In this document: positions 1 through 6,592 of the stretch, piece after piece | How the letters are laid out: each line of letters opens with the position of its first letter | How positions within the stretch are numbered: position 1 is the first letter of the stretch | Assembly: GCA_937925455.1 (NCBI GenBank) | Contig: CALEWF010000197.1 | Span: forward strand, 1 to 11,440 | DNA length: 11,440 nucleotides | Reading direction: 5' to 3' | Source: an uncultured Flavobacteriales bacterium | GTDB taxonomy: Bacteria > Bacteroidota > Bacteroidia > CAIKAF01 | Program-made: the position numbers and the translations under genes | The notes under the pieces: generated by a model | Told to the model about the DNA's origin: nothing | The model's input: only the letters and a program-made list of their open reading frames with translations | The model's database searches: none

Positions 1-1
1 G

Positions 2-121
2 ATGCATATTTATTCATCTTCCGGCAGAAACTTATTGCCTGATGAATACGGAGGATTGCATCACCATGAAACAGATATCAACACCGCTAAAACATTTTAT
101 ATCCAATCAAATATACCCTGA
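2..121 (+). CDS. Probable 3' end of an upstream gene (partial, product unknown)
   Basis: A frame that is open from the window edge runs to a TGA at 119-121 and gives 39 residues, including the segment NLLPDEYGGLHHHETDIN and the C-terminus FYIQSNIP. Composition and codon choice look protein-like, and the rest of the gene would lie to the left of the window. An ATG at position 2 is probably internal. I do not recognise the family. The neighbouring plus frame is also open, from position 3 to a TGA at 147-149, so the frame choice is not secure. The repeat element begins about 30 bases after the stop. Confidence 0.4.
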   Translation: MHIYSSSGRNLLPDEYGGLHHHETDINTAKTFYIQSNIP

Positions 122-151
122 CTCTCAGCCTGATTTTCAAAGTGGTTGATA

Positions 152-418
152 CAATATTGTCGTTAGAATAATCATATTGCATTAAAGGGAGACAGTCGCG
201 TGTTTCTCTGCTTCGTAAGGCAGATTCACCCGCTACCCCGTCTGCTGCGGATGGTAGTGGAAAGCCCGCAGGGGCGAAGCCCACAAGGCACGGGGTAGCG
301 GGGCTGAGGGCACGAAGACACCGCTACCCCGATGCCCTGTGTGGCTGAGCCCCGAGGACTTGTAACGGACAGCCGCTTTTAGCAGCCTTACTATAAATAC
401 ACTAATGATAATATTGGG
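152..418 (+). repeat. MITE-like structured repeat element, copy 1 (complete, about 267 bp)
   Basis: This fills the gene-free stretch between 121 and 453. Its ends are inverted repeats: 152-166 (CAATATTGTCGTTAG) pairs with 402-416 (CTAATGATAATATTG) at all 15 positions if two G-U pairs are allowed. Inside is a GC-rich core (241-387) that matches 3453-3599 of copy 2 without gaps, with 7 differences in 147 bases. The left arm also shares TGTTTCTCTG (201-210) with copy 2 (3216-3225). No ORF is conserved between copies: the open frames that cross the core lie on different strands and in different registers. The element lies antisense to, and 34 bp beyond, the stop of the PKD/CHU_C gene. Mobility is inferred from its repeated nature; no transposase is in view. 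Confidence 0.88.
242..385 (+). other. Predicted folded core of repeat copy 1 (candidate structured RNA)
   Basis: Hand pairing gives an outer stem, CTGCT (242-246) with AGCAG (381-385) and GCGG (247-250) with CCGC (373-376), leaving a four-base bulge at 377-380. Inside is a long hairpin with 5' arm 271-301, 3' arm 321-353 and a 19-base loop at 302-320. Read from its base, the hairpin has GGGGC/GCCCC, a tandem GA/GA step (276-277 with 347-348), AGCC/GGCT, a bulged T342, CACAAGGCA/TGCCCTGTG with one A-C mismatch, a bulged A332, and an 11-bp helix CGGGGTAGCGG/CCGCTACCCCG. A competing 6-bp hairpin (245-250 with 266-271) is also possible. Transcription is not shown; the fold is as good in single-stranded DNA as in RNA, apart from the G-A step and the wobbles at the element ends, which suit RNA. 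Confidence 0.6.
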
Positions 419-452
419 ATAGATAAAAATTTGATGTTGAATTTAAAAATTA

Positions 453-2666
453 TCATTCAAAAATATGAATCGTACCATTCAATTCTATATCGTTCGACCC
501 CTTGAGCACGTAATAATAAACTCCCGGTACAAGTTGTGAGCCTGTTTTGCTCAGCCCCGTAAAGCAATCGTTGCATTGCAGATCGGGATTATTTGCATTA
601 TTAATTGTTTCAAATACTTTAATTCCCCAACGATTAAAAATACTCAGAGTATAAGTAATGCATTCATTAAATCCGGGTGCAAAAAGCTGAAAATCGAATT
701 TATTATTAATTGAGCTGGATAATGATAAAACATTAGGCAGTGTAGGATTTTCTACTCCACCTTTTACATCAACCAGCTTGGTTGTATCAGAAGTACAGTT
801 ATTTGTATCAATTACAATTAAGGTAACCAACTTATCTGAAGAATCAGGGAAAACATACGTAAATGAAGGCTGATTTTCATCTATAGTACCATCCTGATCC
901 AAATCCCATGCGTAAGTTAAGCCGGTAGAAGGGGTAGCTGTTTGTTGCAAAATATTAGTTTGAAAACATTGTGTAACAAAAGAAAAATCGGCTATTGGAT
1001 TAGGAAAAATAGTCACAGAATCAATCACAGAAGTATCAGCACATCCATTAGCAGTATAAGTAGAAAGAGTAATATAATAAGTTCCGGAGCTAGGAAAATT
1101 CATAATAGGGTTTTGTTCCGATGAAGTTTCACTATATGCCGGATCTGTAGATGTAAATGACCATGAATAATTATTAATAACATCAGGTGGTGTAATTAAA
1201 CTTGTATCTGTAAAAGTTACAGAATTACCATCACAAACATTGCCGCTATGAATAAATCCAGCCTGAGGAAGGTCATAAATGGTAATTGTAATTGAATCAG
1301 ATGCCTTACAACCACCGGTGGTAGTAACGGTTGATAAAATTTCGTAGGTCCCCGGAGCACTGAATACATAGCTAAATGAGCTTACTTTGGTGATAATTGG
1401 TGGACCGGTAACTTGTGTGCCTAAAGTTATAGAGTCTATTATTCCATCATTTTGGAAATCCCATGAAAAATTTGCAATATTTGTATTTAAAGAAAGAGGA
1501 TTGATTAACGAAGATGAATCACGAAGTGTAATTGCAGTACCCAAACAAACAGCAAGGGGCAAAGCTGTTAAGTCTAATGTGGGTTGAGGATTAATGGTAA
1601 GAGGAAAGGTATTGGAGTTAGTACATCCCCCTGGGGCAACAACCTGCATACGGATGGTGTATAAACCAGGTATCAGGATATTAAACGTAGTATCCCCCGG
1701 AGCATTCAAGGTATATTCATACGTACCATTATTGTCTAAATCATAACGCACTTGGTCAATAGTACCGGTTGAACCACTGGCAATGAAGCTGATAGGCTGA
1801 CCAGCACATGCCGGTTGAGGTTGAAAAGTAAGGTTAGCTACCGGAGGCGTGGAAACAAATATTTGCAGTGTATCTCTACAGGTATCAATAGGAGTTTCAA
1901 GAACAAGAATAAGTATAGTATCTGACTGCGGATAAATCACCTCTGAGGGTAAAGCTGCTTGCCCATTATTTTCCCAGTATAAATTAACAGCTCCGGGTGG
2001 CAATGCAGGTCCAATCTGAATATTATCTAACCCCCAGTGATCAAAAGCATTTCCGGATGAGCCACCTTGATACCAACGGAACCGAGTGCATGGTGTTTGA
2101 GCAGCAGGCGGTATCGGAAAAGAATAATTAGCCCAAGAAGTATATGTACCTAAAGGCACTGGATTAAAATAAAAAATATTTGTCCAAGTCCCTCCCCCAT
2201 TAGTAGAATAATCTAAATAAACGCCTTCAGAAGGTTCATCAGGGCCTTCGCAGGGAGAAGCTCCTCCTTGGATAGCAAACCGCAGGTCAAACGAAATATT
2301 ACCCCCACCTGTCGTATTCATATCCATGGTTTCGAGTAAACGGGGGGCTGCTGTGGATGAACCCATCCAAAGATGCGGTGAACCGTCTAAACCAGGGCCA
2401 CAGGGATTATTAAACTGTGGTGTAATGTTGGATACCCAACCAGGTCCTAATGTCTGATTGTTAAAATTGTTTGCATAGGCATAACCATCCCCTTCGGCAA
2501 AAACAGTTACCGGCTGGCCTGCACATATATTCGTAGTGTTGGCTGATGCATTTACAAAACCAATACAATCCCCACATGATTGAGCATTCAATTCTTCATG
2601 AAGAACATCCAAGCAAATAATAAAAAAAAATATTCCAATAAATGATTTGTAAAATTTATAATACAT
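453..2666 (-). CDS. Secreted multidomain PKD protein with T9SS type B (CHU_C) sorting domain
   Basis: The 737-residue protein starts with a hydrophobic signal segment (residues 8-22; likely cleavage near NAQ-S, 27-30). Residues about 60-218 look like a reelin/MAM-type jelly roll, ending in FRWYQGGSSGNAFDHWGLDN. Four PKD-like modules follow, at about 275-358, 362-465, 467-555 and 557-635, with the typical YxWDxDxDG cores (FSWDFQNDG at 400-408, YAWDLDQDG at 585-593). The C-terminus, about 640-737, fits the gliding-motility-associated CHU_C domain (SIFNRWGIKVFE, VPGVYYYVLKG), a signal for T9SS export and surface attachment. The usual TPNGDGIND start of that domain is degenerate here (LPNVLSLSSSINN). 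It is the second gene of a pair: the small secreted gene upstream ends 23 bp before this ATG, which suggests co-transcription. An adhesin or surface-structural role is inferred; no catalytic motif is visible. Confidence 0.9.
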   Translation of the reverse strand: MYYKFYKSFIGIFFFIICLDVLHEELNAQSCGDCIGFVNASANTTNICAGQPVTVFAEGDGYAYANNFNNQTLGPGWVSNITPQFNNPCGPGLDGSPHLWMGSSTAAPRLLETMDMNTTGGGNISFDLRFAIQGGASPCEGPDEPSEGVYLDYSTNGGGTWTNIFYFNPVPLGTYTSWANYSFPIPPAAQTPCTRFRWYQGGSSGNAFDHWGLDNIQIGPALPPGAVNLYWENNGQAALPSEVIYPQSDTILILVLETPIDTCRDTLQIFVSTPPVANLTFQPQPACAGQPISFIASGSTGTIDQVRYDLDNNGTYEYTLNAPGDTTFNILIPGLYTIRMQVVAPGGCTNSNTFPLTINPQPTLDLTALPLAVCLGTAITLRDSSSLINPLSLNTNIANFSWDFQNDGIIDSITLGTQVTGPPIITKVSSFSYVFSAPGTYEILSTVTTTGGCKASDSITITIYDLPQAGFIHSGNVCDGNSVTFTDTSLITPPDVINNYSWSFTSTDPAYSETSSEQNPIMNFPSSGTYYITLSTYTANGCADTSVIDSVTIFPNPIADFSFVTQCFQTNILQQTATPSTGLTYAWDLDQDGTIDENQPSFTYVFPDSSDKLVTLIVIDTNNCTSDTTKLVDVKGGVENPTLPNVLSLSSSINNKFDFQLFAPGFNECITYTLSIFNRWGIKVFETINNANNPDLQCNDCFTGLSKTGSQLVPGVYYYVLKGSNDIELNGTIHIFE

Positions 2667-2689
2667 GAAACTAAATATTAAATACCAAA

Positions 2690-3106
2690 CTATTTTATCA
2701 CATTCAATTGTGCAATATTAAAACTTGTAAAATCAAGAGGATTAGGCTTATTGATAAAACGCTTATGAACTATTAATCGATTATTATAATTACAGGTATT
2801 TTCAATGATTTGATTGGGACCAAGTTCTAATTCTATCCGATATTCGTCATTATTACAAGTTCTGCATTCCCCATTGTATGCAATTTGATAGTGCCATGAA
2901 ACCCGTGCTTTTTGAGATGAAGTATTTACCACTTTCAGCAAAATAACTTCTGCCTGAACATCATTACCGGCCGGATTACAAATAGCATCTTTGCCATATA
3001 TCTCGATTCCACTTTCTGACTGAATAAGCCTCCATCCATCATTATTTTGGGCGATTGAAAGCTCAATAAAAAAAGTTAACCCTATAATTATTAAAACCTG
3101 TTTCAT
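2690..3106 (-). CDS. Small secreted protein of unknown function
   Basis: I do not recognise a named family. Starting at the ATG at 3104-3106 gives 138 residues that open with a textbook signal peptide (MKQVLIIIGLTFFIELSIAQ). A start 30 bp further upstream is in frame (148 residues) but would bury the signal peptide behind ten extra residues, so the shorter form is preferred. The mature part, about 118 residues, has four cysteines, two in GECRTCNN and the others in DAICN and ENTCNY, and looks like a compact beta-rich domain (WRLIQSESGIEIYGK, ARVSWHYQIAYN). It has no T9SS tail, so the mature protein may stay in the periplasm or be exported by Sec alone. It is followed after 23 bp by the PKD/CHU_C gene, so the two may act together at the cell surface (inference). 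Its upstream region is largely the left end of repeat copy 2. Confidence 0.78.
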   Translation of the reverse strand: MKQVLIIIGLTFFIELSIAQNNDGWRLIQSESGIEIYGKDAICNPAGNDVQAEVILLKVVNTSSQKARVSWHYQIAYNGECRTCNNDEYRIELELGPNQIIENTCNYNNRLIVHKRFINKPNPLDFTSFNIAQLNVIK

Positions 3107-3248
3107 AATAAAATTATTTGATGCTAAGTTAATCAATTTAGTTCATTTAAAAAAATAATCCCAAAATTCTCATTAGAATTTTCCAATAATACTGATATAG
3201 AGCGGGGCGAAGGCATGTTTCTCTGACTCGTAGGGGCGGCTTCTCCGG

Positions 3249-3452
3249 TTGCTCTGATGATCTTTCCGTCATTGCGAACCGCCTTTGGCGGGGAAGTAAT
3301 CTGTATGCTACAATGCATACACCACCAACGTACTACTCCCTAAACGCATTGACAATGCGGTTTGCAACCTACACACCTGCAGACCCAATATTCCAATTAC
3401 GAATTATGAATACCATGCAATTATTACATTTTCAAATCCTCTCATCTTCAAA
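3249..3452. repeat. Extra palindrome-rich segment inside repeat copy 2
   Basis: These bases are absent from copy 1. They hold several short perfect palindromes: CCGCC-TTT-GGCGG (3279-3291), TGTATGC-6 nt-GCATACA (3302-3321) and CGCATTG-A-CAATGCG (3345-3359). TTGCGAACCGC (3273-3283) is also inverted at 3357-3367 with one difference. The text GTCATTGCGAA...GGAAGTAATCT (3269-3303) resembles the GTCATTGCGA...GAAGCAATCT type of interspersed palindrome that I recall from many bacterial intergenic regions. This suggests one repeat nested in another. No convincing gene is present; short open frames crossing it are not shared with copy 1. Confidence 0.55.
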
Positions 3453-3453
3453 T

Positions 3454-3597
3454 CTGCTGCGGATGGAAGTGGAAAGCCCGCAGGGGCGAAGCCCACAGGG
3501 CACGGGGTAGCGGGGCTGAGGGCACGAAGACACCGCTACCCCGATGCCCTGTGTGGCTAAGCCCCGAGGACTTGAAACGAACAGCCGCTTGAAGCAG
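3454..3597 (+). other. Predicted folded core of repeat copy 2 (candidate structured RNA)
   Basis: The same fold as in copy 1, shifted by 3212 bases: 5' arm 3483-3513, 3' arm 3533-3565, outer stem CTGCT/AGCAG and GCGG/CCGC. The upper helix is slightly better than in copy 1, because G3498 restores a pair where copy 1 has an A-C mismatch (286 with 337). The tandem GA/GA step becomes GA/AA. The four-base bulge in the outer stem reads TTGA here, TTTT in copy 1 and ATAA in copy 3, while the flanking CCGC and AGCAG are unchanged in all three. That pattern of free loop and fixed stem is what a selected structure would show, but three copies are few. Confidence 0.58.
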
Positions 3598-3630
3598 CCT
3601 ATTATCAAAACGCTAATGAAAATTTTGAAA

Positions 3631-6480
3631 TTATTTTTGATAACCGCTTGATATTTTGTAGGAAAGATATTTACCTGTTAATGAAGATGGATGTTTTACC
3701 AAATCTTCGGGTATTCCTTCAAATACGATTTCGCCCCCTCTATCCCCCCCTTCCGGACCAAGATCAATCACCCAATCTGCGCATTTTATCACATCCAAAT
3801 TATGTTCAATCACCAATACGGTGTGTCCTTTTTCTATTAGTGCCTGAAATGCATCCAACAATTTTTTAATATCGTGAAAATGCAATCCGGTAGTGGGTTC
3901 ATCAAACACAAAAAAAGATTTTCCTTCACTTACCCCTCTGCTTAAATAATAAGCCAACTTCACCCGTTGTGCTTCACCGCCACTTAGTGTAGATGATGAT
4001 TGCCCCAATTTAATATAACCTAAGCCTACATCCTGCAATGGTTTTAGTTTCAGGGCTATTTTTTGGTCAAACACAGTACGCTTGGGATGATTCCCAAAAA
4101 AATCCATGGCCTCATCTACTGTCAAATCCAATATGTCAGAAATATTTTTATCGCGATATTTTACATCCAAAATTTCTTCCTTAAAGCGTTTTCCCTTGCA
4201 GTTTTCGCATACCAAAGTAATATCGGCCATAAACTGCATTTCGATGGTTACTGTGCCTTCGCCTTCACACACATCACATCGCCCTCCCGGAACATTGAAG
4301 GAAAAATGTGCTGGTTTTAAACCTAAATTTCTGGCCAAGGGTAGAGTTGCAAATAAATTACGTATATCATCATAAACTTTTAGATAAGTAACCGGATTTG
4401 AACGTGATGATTTTCCGATTGGATTCTGATCAACTAATTCTACCGAAGCAATATCCCTCCAGTGCCCTTGTATTTTGTCAAATTGCCCGGTTTTTTCTCC
4501 ATAGCCTCCAATTAATTTAGCAAGTGCCGGCACTAAAATTTGTTTAACCAAACTGGTTTTTCCTGAACCACTTACTCCGGTTACTGCGGTTAGAATATTC
4601 AATGGAAATTTCACATTCAAATTTTTCAAATTATTTTCTCGTGCACCTTTCACTTCTATGTATCGGTTCCACTTACGCCGTCGGGATGGTACTTCAATTT
4701 TCATTTTGCCCGTTAAATACAGAGCCGTTAAACTTTCTTCTGTTTTTAAAAGCGATTCATGATTGCCTTGAAAAACAACCCTTCCACCATGAATACCAGC
4801 TTCAGGACCCATATCAATCAATTCGTCAGCCTGAAGCATAAATTCTTCGTCATGCTCCACAACAATCACGGTATTCCCTTCATCTCGTAATTTTTTCACT
4901 ACTTGTACCAACTTATCTGTATCAGCAGGATGCAACCCAATGCTGGGTTCATCTAAAATATACATAGAACCAACCAAGCTACTACCTAGTGAAGTTGCTA
5001 GGTTTATTCGCTGCGACTCGCCGCCTGATAAGGTTGAAGACAAACGATTTAAAGTTAAATACCCTAATCCCACATTATTTAAAAATCCCAACCTGTTTTT
5101 AATTTCTGTCAATATTCGCTGTGCTATGGCATATTCATGAGAAGTTAATGTTAACTGGTCGAAAAACACAGCCAAATCTTTCACTGGCATTAGAACCAAT
5201 TCCATGATAGACTTTCCTCCAACTTTTACATAACCTGCATCTTTTCGTAAACGAGTCCCCTGGCAATCAGGACAAGTAGTGCGTCCCCGATAGCGGGATA
5301 ACAGGACACGGTATTGAATCTTGTAAAGATTTTCTTCTACAAATCTGAAAAAATCATTGATTCCGGAAATTTCCCTACCGCCTTCCCAAAGCAATTTTTT
5401 TTGTGCTGCACTTAGCTCATAATACGGTTTATGTATCGGAAAATCGTAATCCCGAGCATGCATAATAAACTGTTCCTGCCATTCGCTGAGTTTATCTCCT
5501 TTCCAGCAAGAAACAGCCCCTTCATACACCGACAAAGACTTGTCTGGAATCACCAAATCTTCATCTATGCCTAAAACTTTTCCATAGCCTTCGCAGGTTT
5601 TGCAAGCCCCAAATGGGTTATTAAAACTAAATAGATGTAATGTCGGCTCTTCAAACTTTATTCCATCTGCTTCAAAACGATTGGAAAAAACAGATTCAGA
5701 AATTTTTCCATTTTCATCAAACACATATAATTTGCAAGTGCCCTGCCCCTCAAAAAAACAAGTGCGAGCCATATCTGCCACTTCGGCAGCAAAATCATCA
5801 TCTTGCCTTACCGTTACTCTTCCTACCAGTAATTGAACAGAATCGGCATCTAAGGCTTTGGCTTCAGCAATGGCATCCTCTATTCGTACAATTTCACCTT
5901 TTACCCACAACCTGCTAAAACCTTGTTGCTGATAGATTAACAATTCCTGTTGAAGACTTCGCTTAGCTTTTACAATTACCGGAGTACACAACATGGCACG
6001 GGTGCCGATGGGCAGGGCTGTAATTGCATCCACTACATCTGTCACGGTATGCCTTTTTACTTCGGTTCCACTCACCGGCGAATACGTCCTTCCAATGCGG
6101 GCAAAAAGTAATTTGAGGTAATCATATATTTCAGTACTCGTTCCTACAGTACTTCTTGGGTTCTGGGTTTTAACTTTTTGTTCAATGGCAATAGCCGGCG
6201 ATATTCCTTTAATATAATCTACATCTGGTTTATCTAAACGGCCTAAAAACTGACGGGCATAGCTGGACAAACTCTCCACATAGCGACGCTGCCCTTCGGC
6301 ATACAAAGTTTCAAATGCCAAGGATGATTTTCCTGAACCCGATAAGCCAGTTATTACCACCAATTTATCACGAGGAATTGCTACATCAATGTTTTGTAAA
6401 TTATGCACCCGTGCTCCTTTGATAATGATAAAATTCTGCGGGTCTAAATCCTCAATAGAAGAATTGCTTTTAACAGTCAT
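3631..6480 (-). CDS. uvrA: Excinuclease ABC subunit UvrA
   Basis: UvrA is the DNA-damage sensor of nucleotide excision repair: as a dimer with UvrB it finds bulky lesions, loads UvrB and leaves. The 949-residue product has the usual length and both ABC-type ATPase halves: Walker A GLSGSGKS (45-52), signature LSGGESQR (484-491) and Walker B YILDEPS (507-513); then Walker A GVSGSGKT (635-642), signature LSGGEAQR (832-839) and Walker B FVFDEPT (857-863). The second zinc module is complete (C735, C738, C758, C761). The first is reduced: only C293/C296 remain in FGACKTCEGYG, and the preceding CxxC is replaced by SNRFEADGIKFEEP (266-279). I recall this for Bacteroidota UvrA, so it is probably lineage-typical rather than a defect. 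C403/C406 form a further CPDC pair. The gene is monocistronic in this window, divergent from the HAD gene, and its stop lies against repeat copy 2. Confidence 0.98.
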   Translation of the reverse strand: MTVKSNSSIEDLDPQNFIIIKGARVHNLQNIDVAIPRDKLVVITGLSGSGKSSLAFETLYAEGQRRYVESLSSYARQFLGRLDKPDVDYIKGISPAIAIEQKVKTQNPRSTVGTSTEIYDYLKLLFARIGRTYSPVSGTEVKRHTVTDVVDAITALPIGTRAMLCTPVIVKAKRSLQQELLIYQQQGFSRLWVKGEIVRIEDAIAEAKALDADSVQLLVGRVTVRQDDDFAAEVADMARTCFFEGQGTCKLYVFDENGKISESVFSNRFEADGIKFEEPTLHLFSFNNPFGACKTCEGYGKVLGIDEDLVIPDKSLSVYEGAVSCWKGDKLSEWQEQFIMHARDYDFPIHKPYYELSAAQKKLLWEGGREISGINDFFRFVEENLYKIQYRVLLSRYRGRTTCPDCQGTRLRKDAGYVKVGGKSIMELVLMPVKDLAVFFDQLTLTSHEYAIAQRILTEIKNRLGFLNNVGLGYLTLNRLSSTLSGGESQRINLATSLGSSLVGSMYILDEPSIGLHPADTDKLVQVVKKLRDEGNTVIVVEHDEEFMLQADELIDMGPEAGIHGGRVVFQGNHESLLKTEESLTALYLTGKMKIEVPSRRRKWNRYIEVKGARENNLKNLNVKFPLNILTAVTGVSGSGKTSLVKQILVPALAKLIGGYGEKTGQFDKIQGHWRDIASVELVDQNPIGKSSRSNPVTYLKVYDDIRNLFATLPLARNLGLKPAHFSFNVPGGRCDVCEGEGTVTIEMQFMADITLVCENCKGKRFKEEILDVKYRDKNISDILDLTVDEAMDFFGNHPKRTVFDQKIALKLKPLQDVGLGYIKLGQSSSTLSGGEAQRVKLAYYLSRGVSEGKSFFVFDEPTTGLHFHDIKKLLDAFQALIEKGHTVLVIEHNLDVIKCADWVIDLGPEGGDRGGEIVFEGIPEDLVKHPSSLTGKYLSYKISSGYQK

Positions 6481-6518
6481 TTGCTCTTAAACAATATAAT
6501 CAAAAGATAGTTTACGAG

Positions 6519-6526
6519 CAAAGGTA
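6519..6526 (-). promoter_or_regulatory. Candidate -7 box for uvrA
   Basis: Read on the minus strand the bases are TACCTTTG, an exact match to the Bacteroidota housekeeping -7 consensus TAnnTTTG. It lies about 38 bp upstream of the uvrA ATG, leaving a leader of roughly 30-35 bases. A TTTG on the same strand (6542-6545) could be the -33 element, but the 15-base spacing is shorter than usual. I see no SOS (LexA) box here, and the match is short, so it is only moderately secure. Confidence 0.55.
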
Positions 6527-6580
6527 CAAAAGCTTCACCCACAAAGTTGTTTCGTTTTTATATTTCTTACCAGTCTTCAT

Positions 6581-6588
6581 TACTTTTG
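6581..6588 (+). promoter_or_regulatory. Candidate -7 box for the HAD gene (would give a leaderless mRNA)
   Basis: TACTTTTG matches TAnnTTTG exactly and ends only four bases before the ATG at 6593. A start site at the usual distance would fall on or next to the A of the ATG. No convincing -33 TTG lies about 20 bases upstream; the nearest TTG (6547-6549) is too far. It is back to back with the uvrA box in a 112-bp divergent spacer. Confidence 0.45.
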
Positions 6589-6592
6589 TATT

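Larger units (their letters stand above)
3160..3629 (+). repeat. MITE-like structured repeat element, copy 2 (complete, about 470 bp)
   Basis: This fills the gap between the small secreted gene and uvrA. The ends are inverted: CAAAATTCTCATTAG (3162-3176) pairs with CTAATGAAAATTTTG (3613-3627) at 14 of 15 positions. The symmetry continues outward (3151-3159 with 3630-3638), giving 23 of 26, so it reaches through the uvrA stop codon. Inward similarity also goes on, weakly, past TTTT and ATAATA blocks. The GC-rich core (3453-3599) has 140 of 147 bases in common with copy 1, same orientation. Relative to copy 1 this copy carries about 197 extra bases between the shared TGTTTCTCTG block and the core. 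Whether that is an insertion here or a deletion in copy 1 cannot be decided from two copies. Confidence 0.88.

Noticed and set aside
3..149. Alternative plus-strand open frame at the window start
   Set aside because: It overlaps the preferred frame, which gives more protein-like text. It could not be excluded, so confidence in the preferred frame was kept low.
87..284. Small minus-strand frame across repeat copy 1, and similar small frames at 3133-3318 and 3313-3510
   Set aside because: They cross the repeats in different strands and registers, so no reading frame is conserved between copies; the repeats vary in structure-neutral rather than codon-neutral ways.
241..387. Repeat core as part of a CRISPR array or a tRNA/rRNA fragment
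   Set aside because: There is no regular array of short repeats and spacers, no cas gene, and no cloverleaf or rRNA-like text. The copies are thousands of bases apart.
241..387. Repeat core as a classical REP palindrome with a GTAG head
   Set aside because: GTAG occurs within the hairpin arm and once in copy 1 only, not at the hairpin foot, and the elements are much longer than REPs. No RAYT transposase is in the window.
4063..4375. Open frames of 85 and 89 codons on the plus strand
   Set aside because: They lie antisense inside uvrA and have no motif, signal or plausible start region of their own; they are shadows of the coding strand.
5641..5683. First zinc module of UvrA is incomplete, suggesting a damaged protein
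   Set aside because: The surrounding sequence is fully open and well conserved, and I recall other Bacteroidota UvrA proteins with the same loss, so it is most likely lineage-typical.
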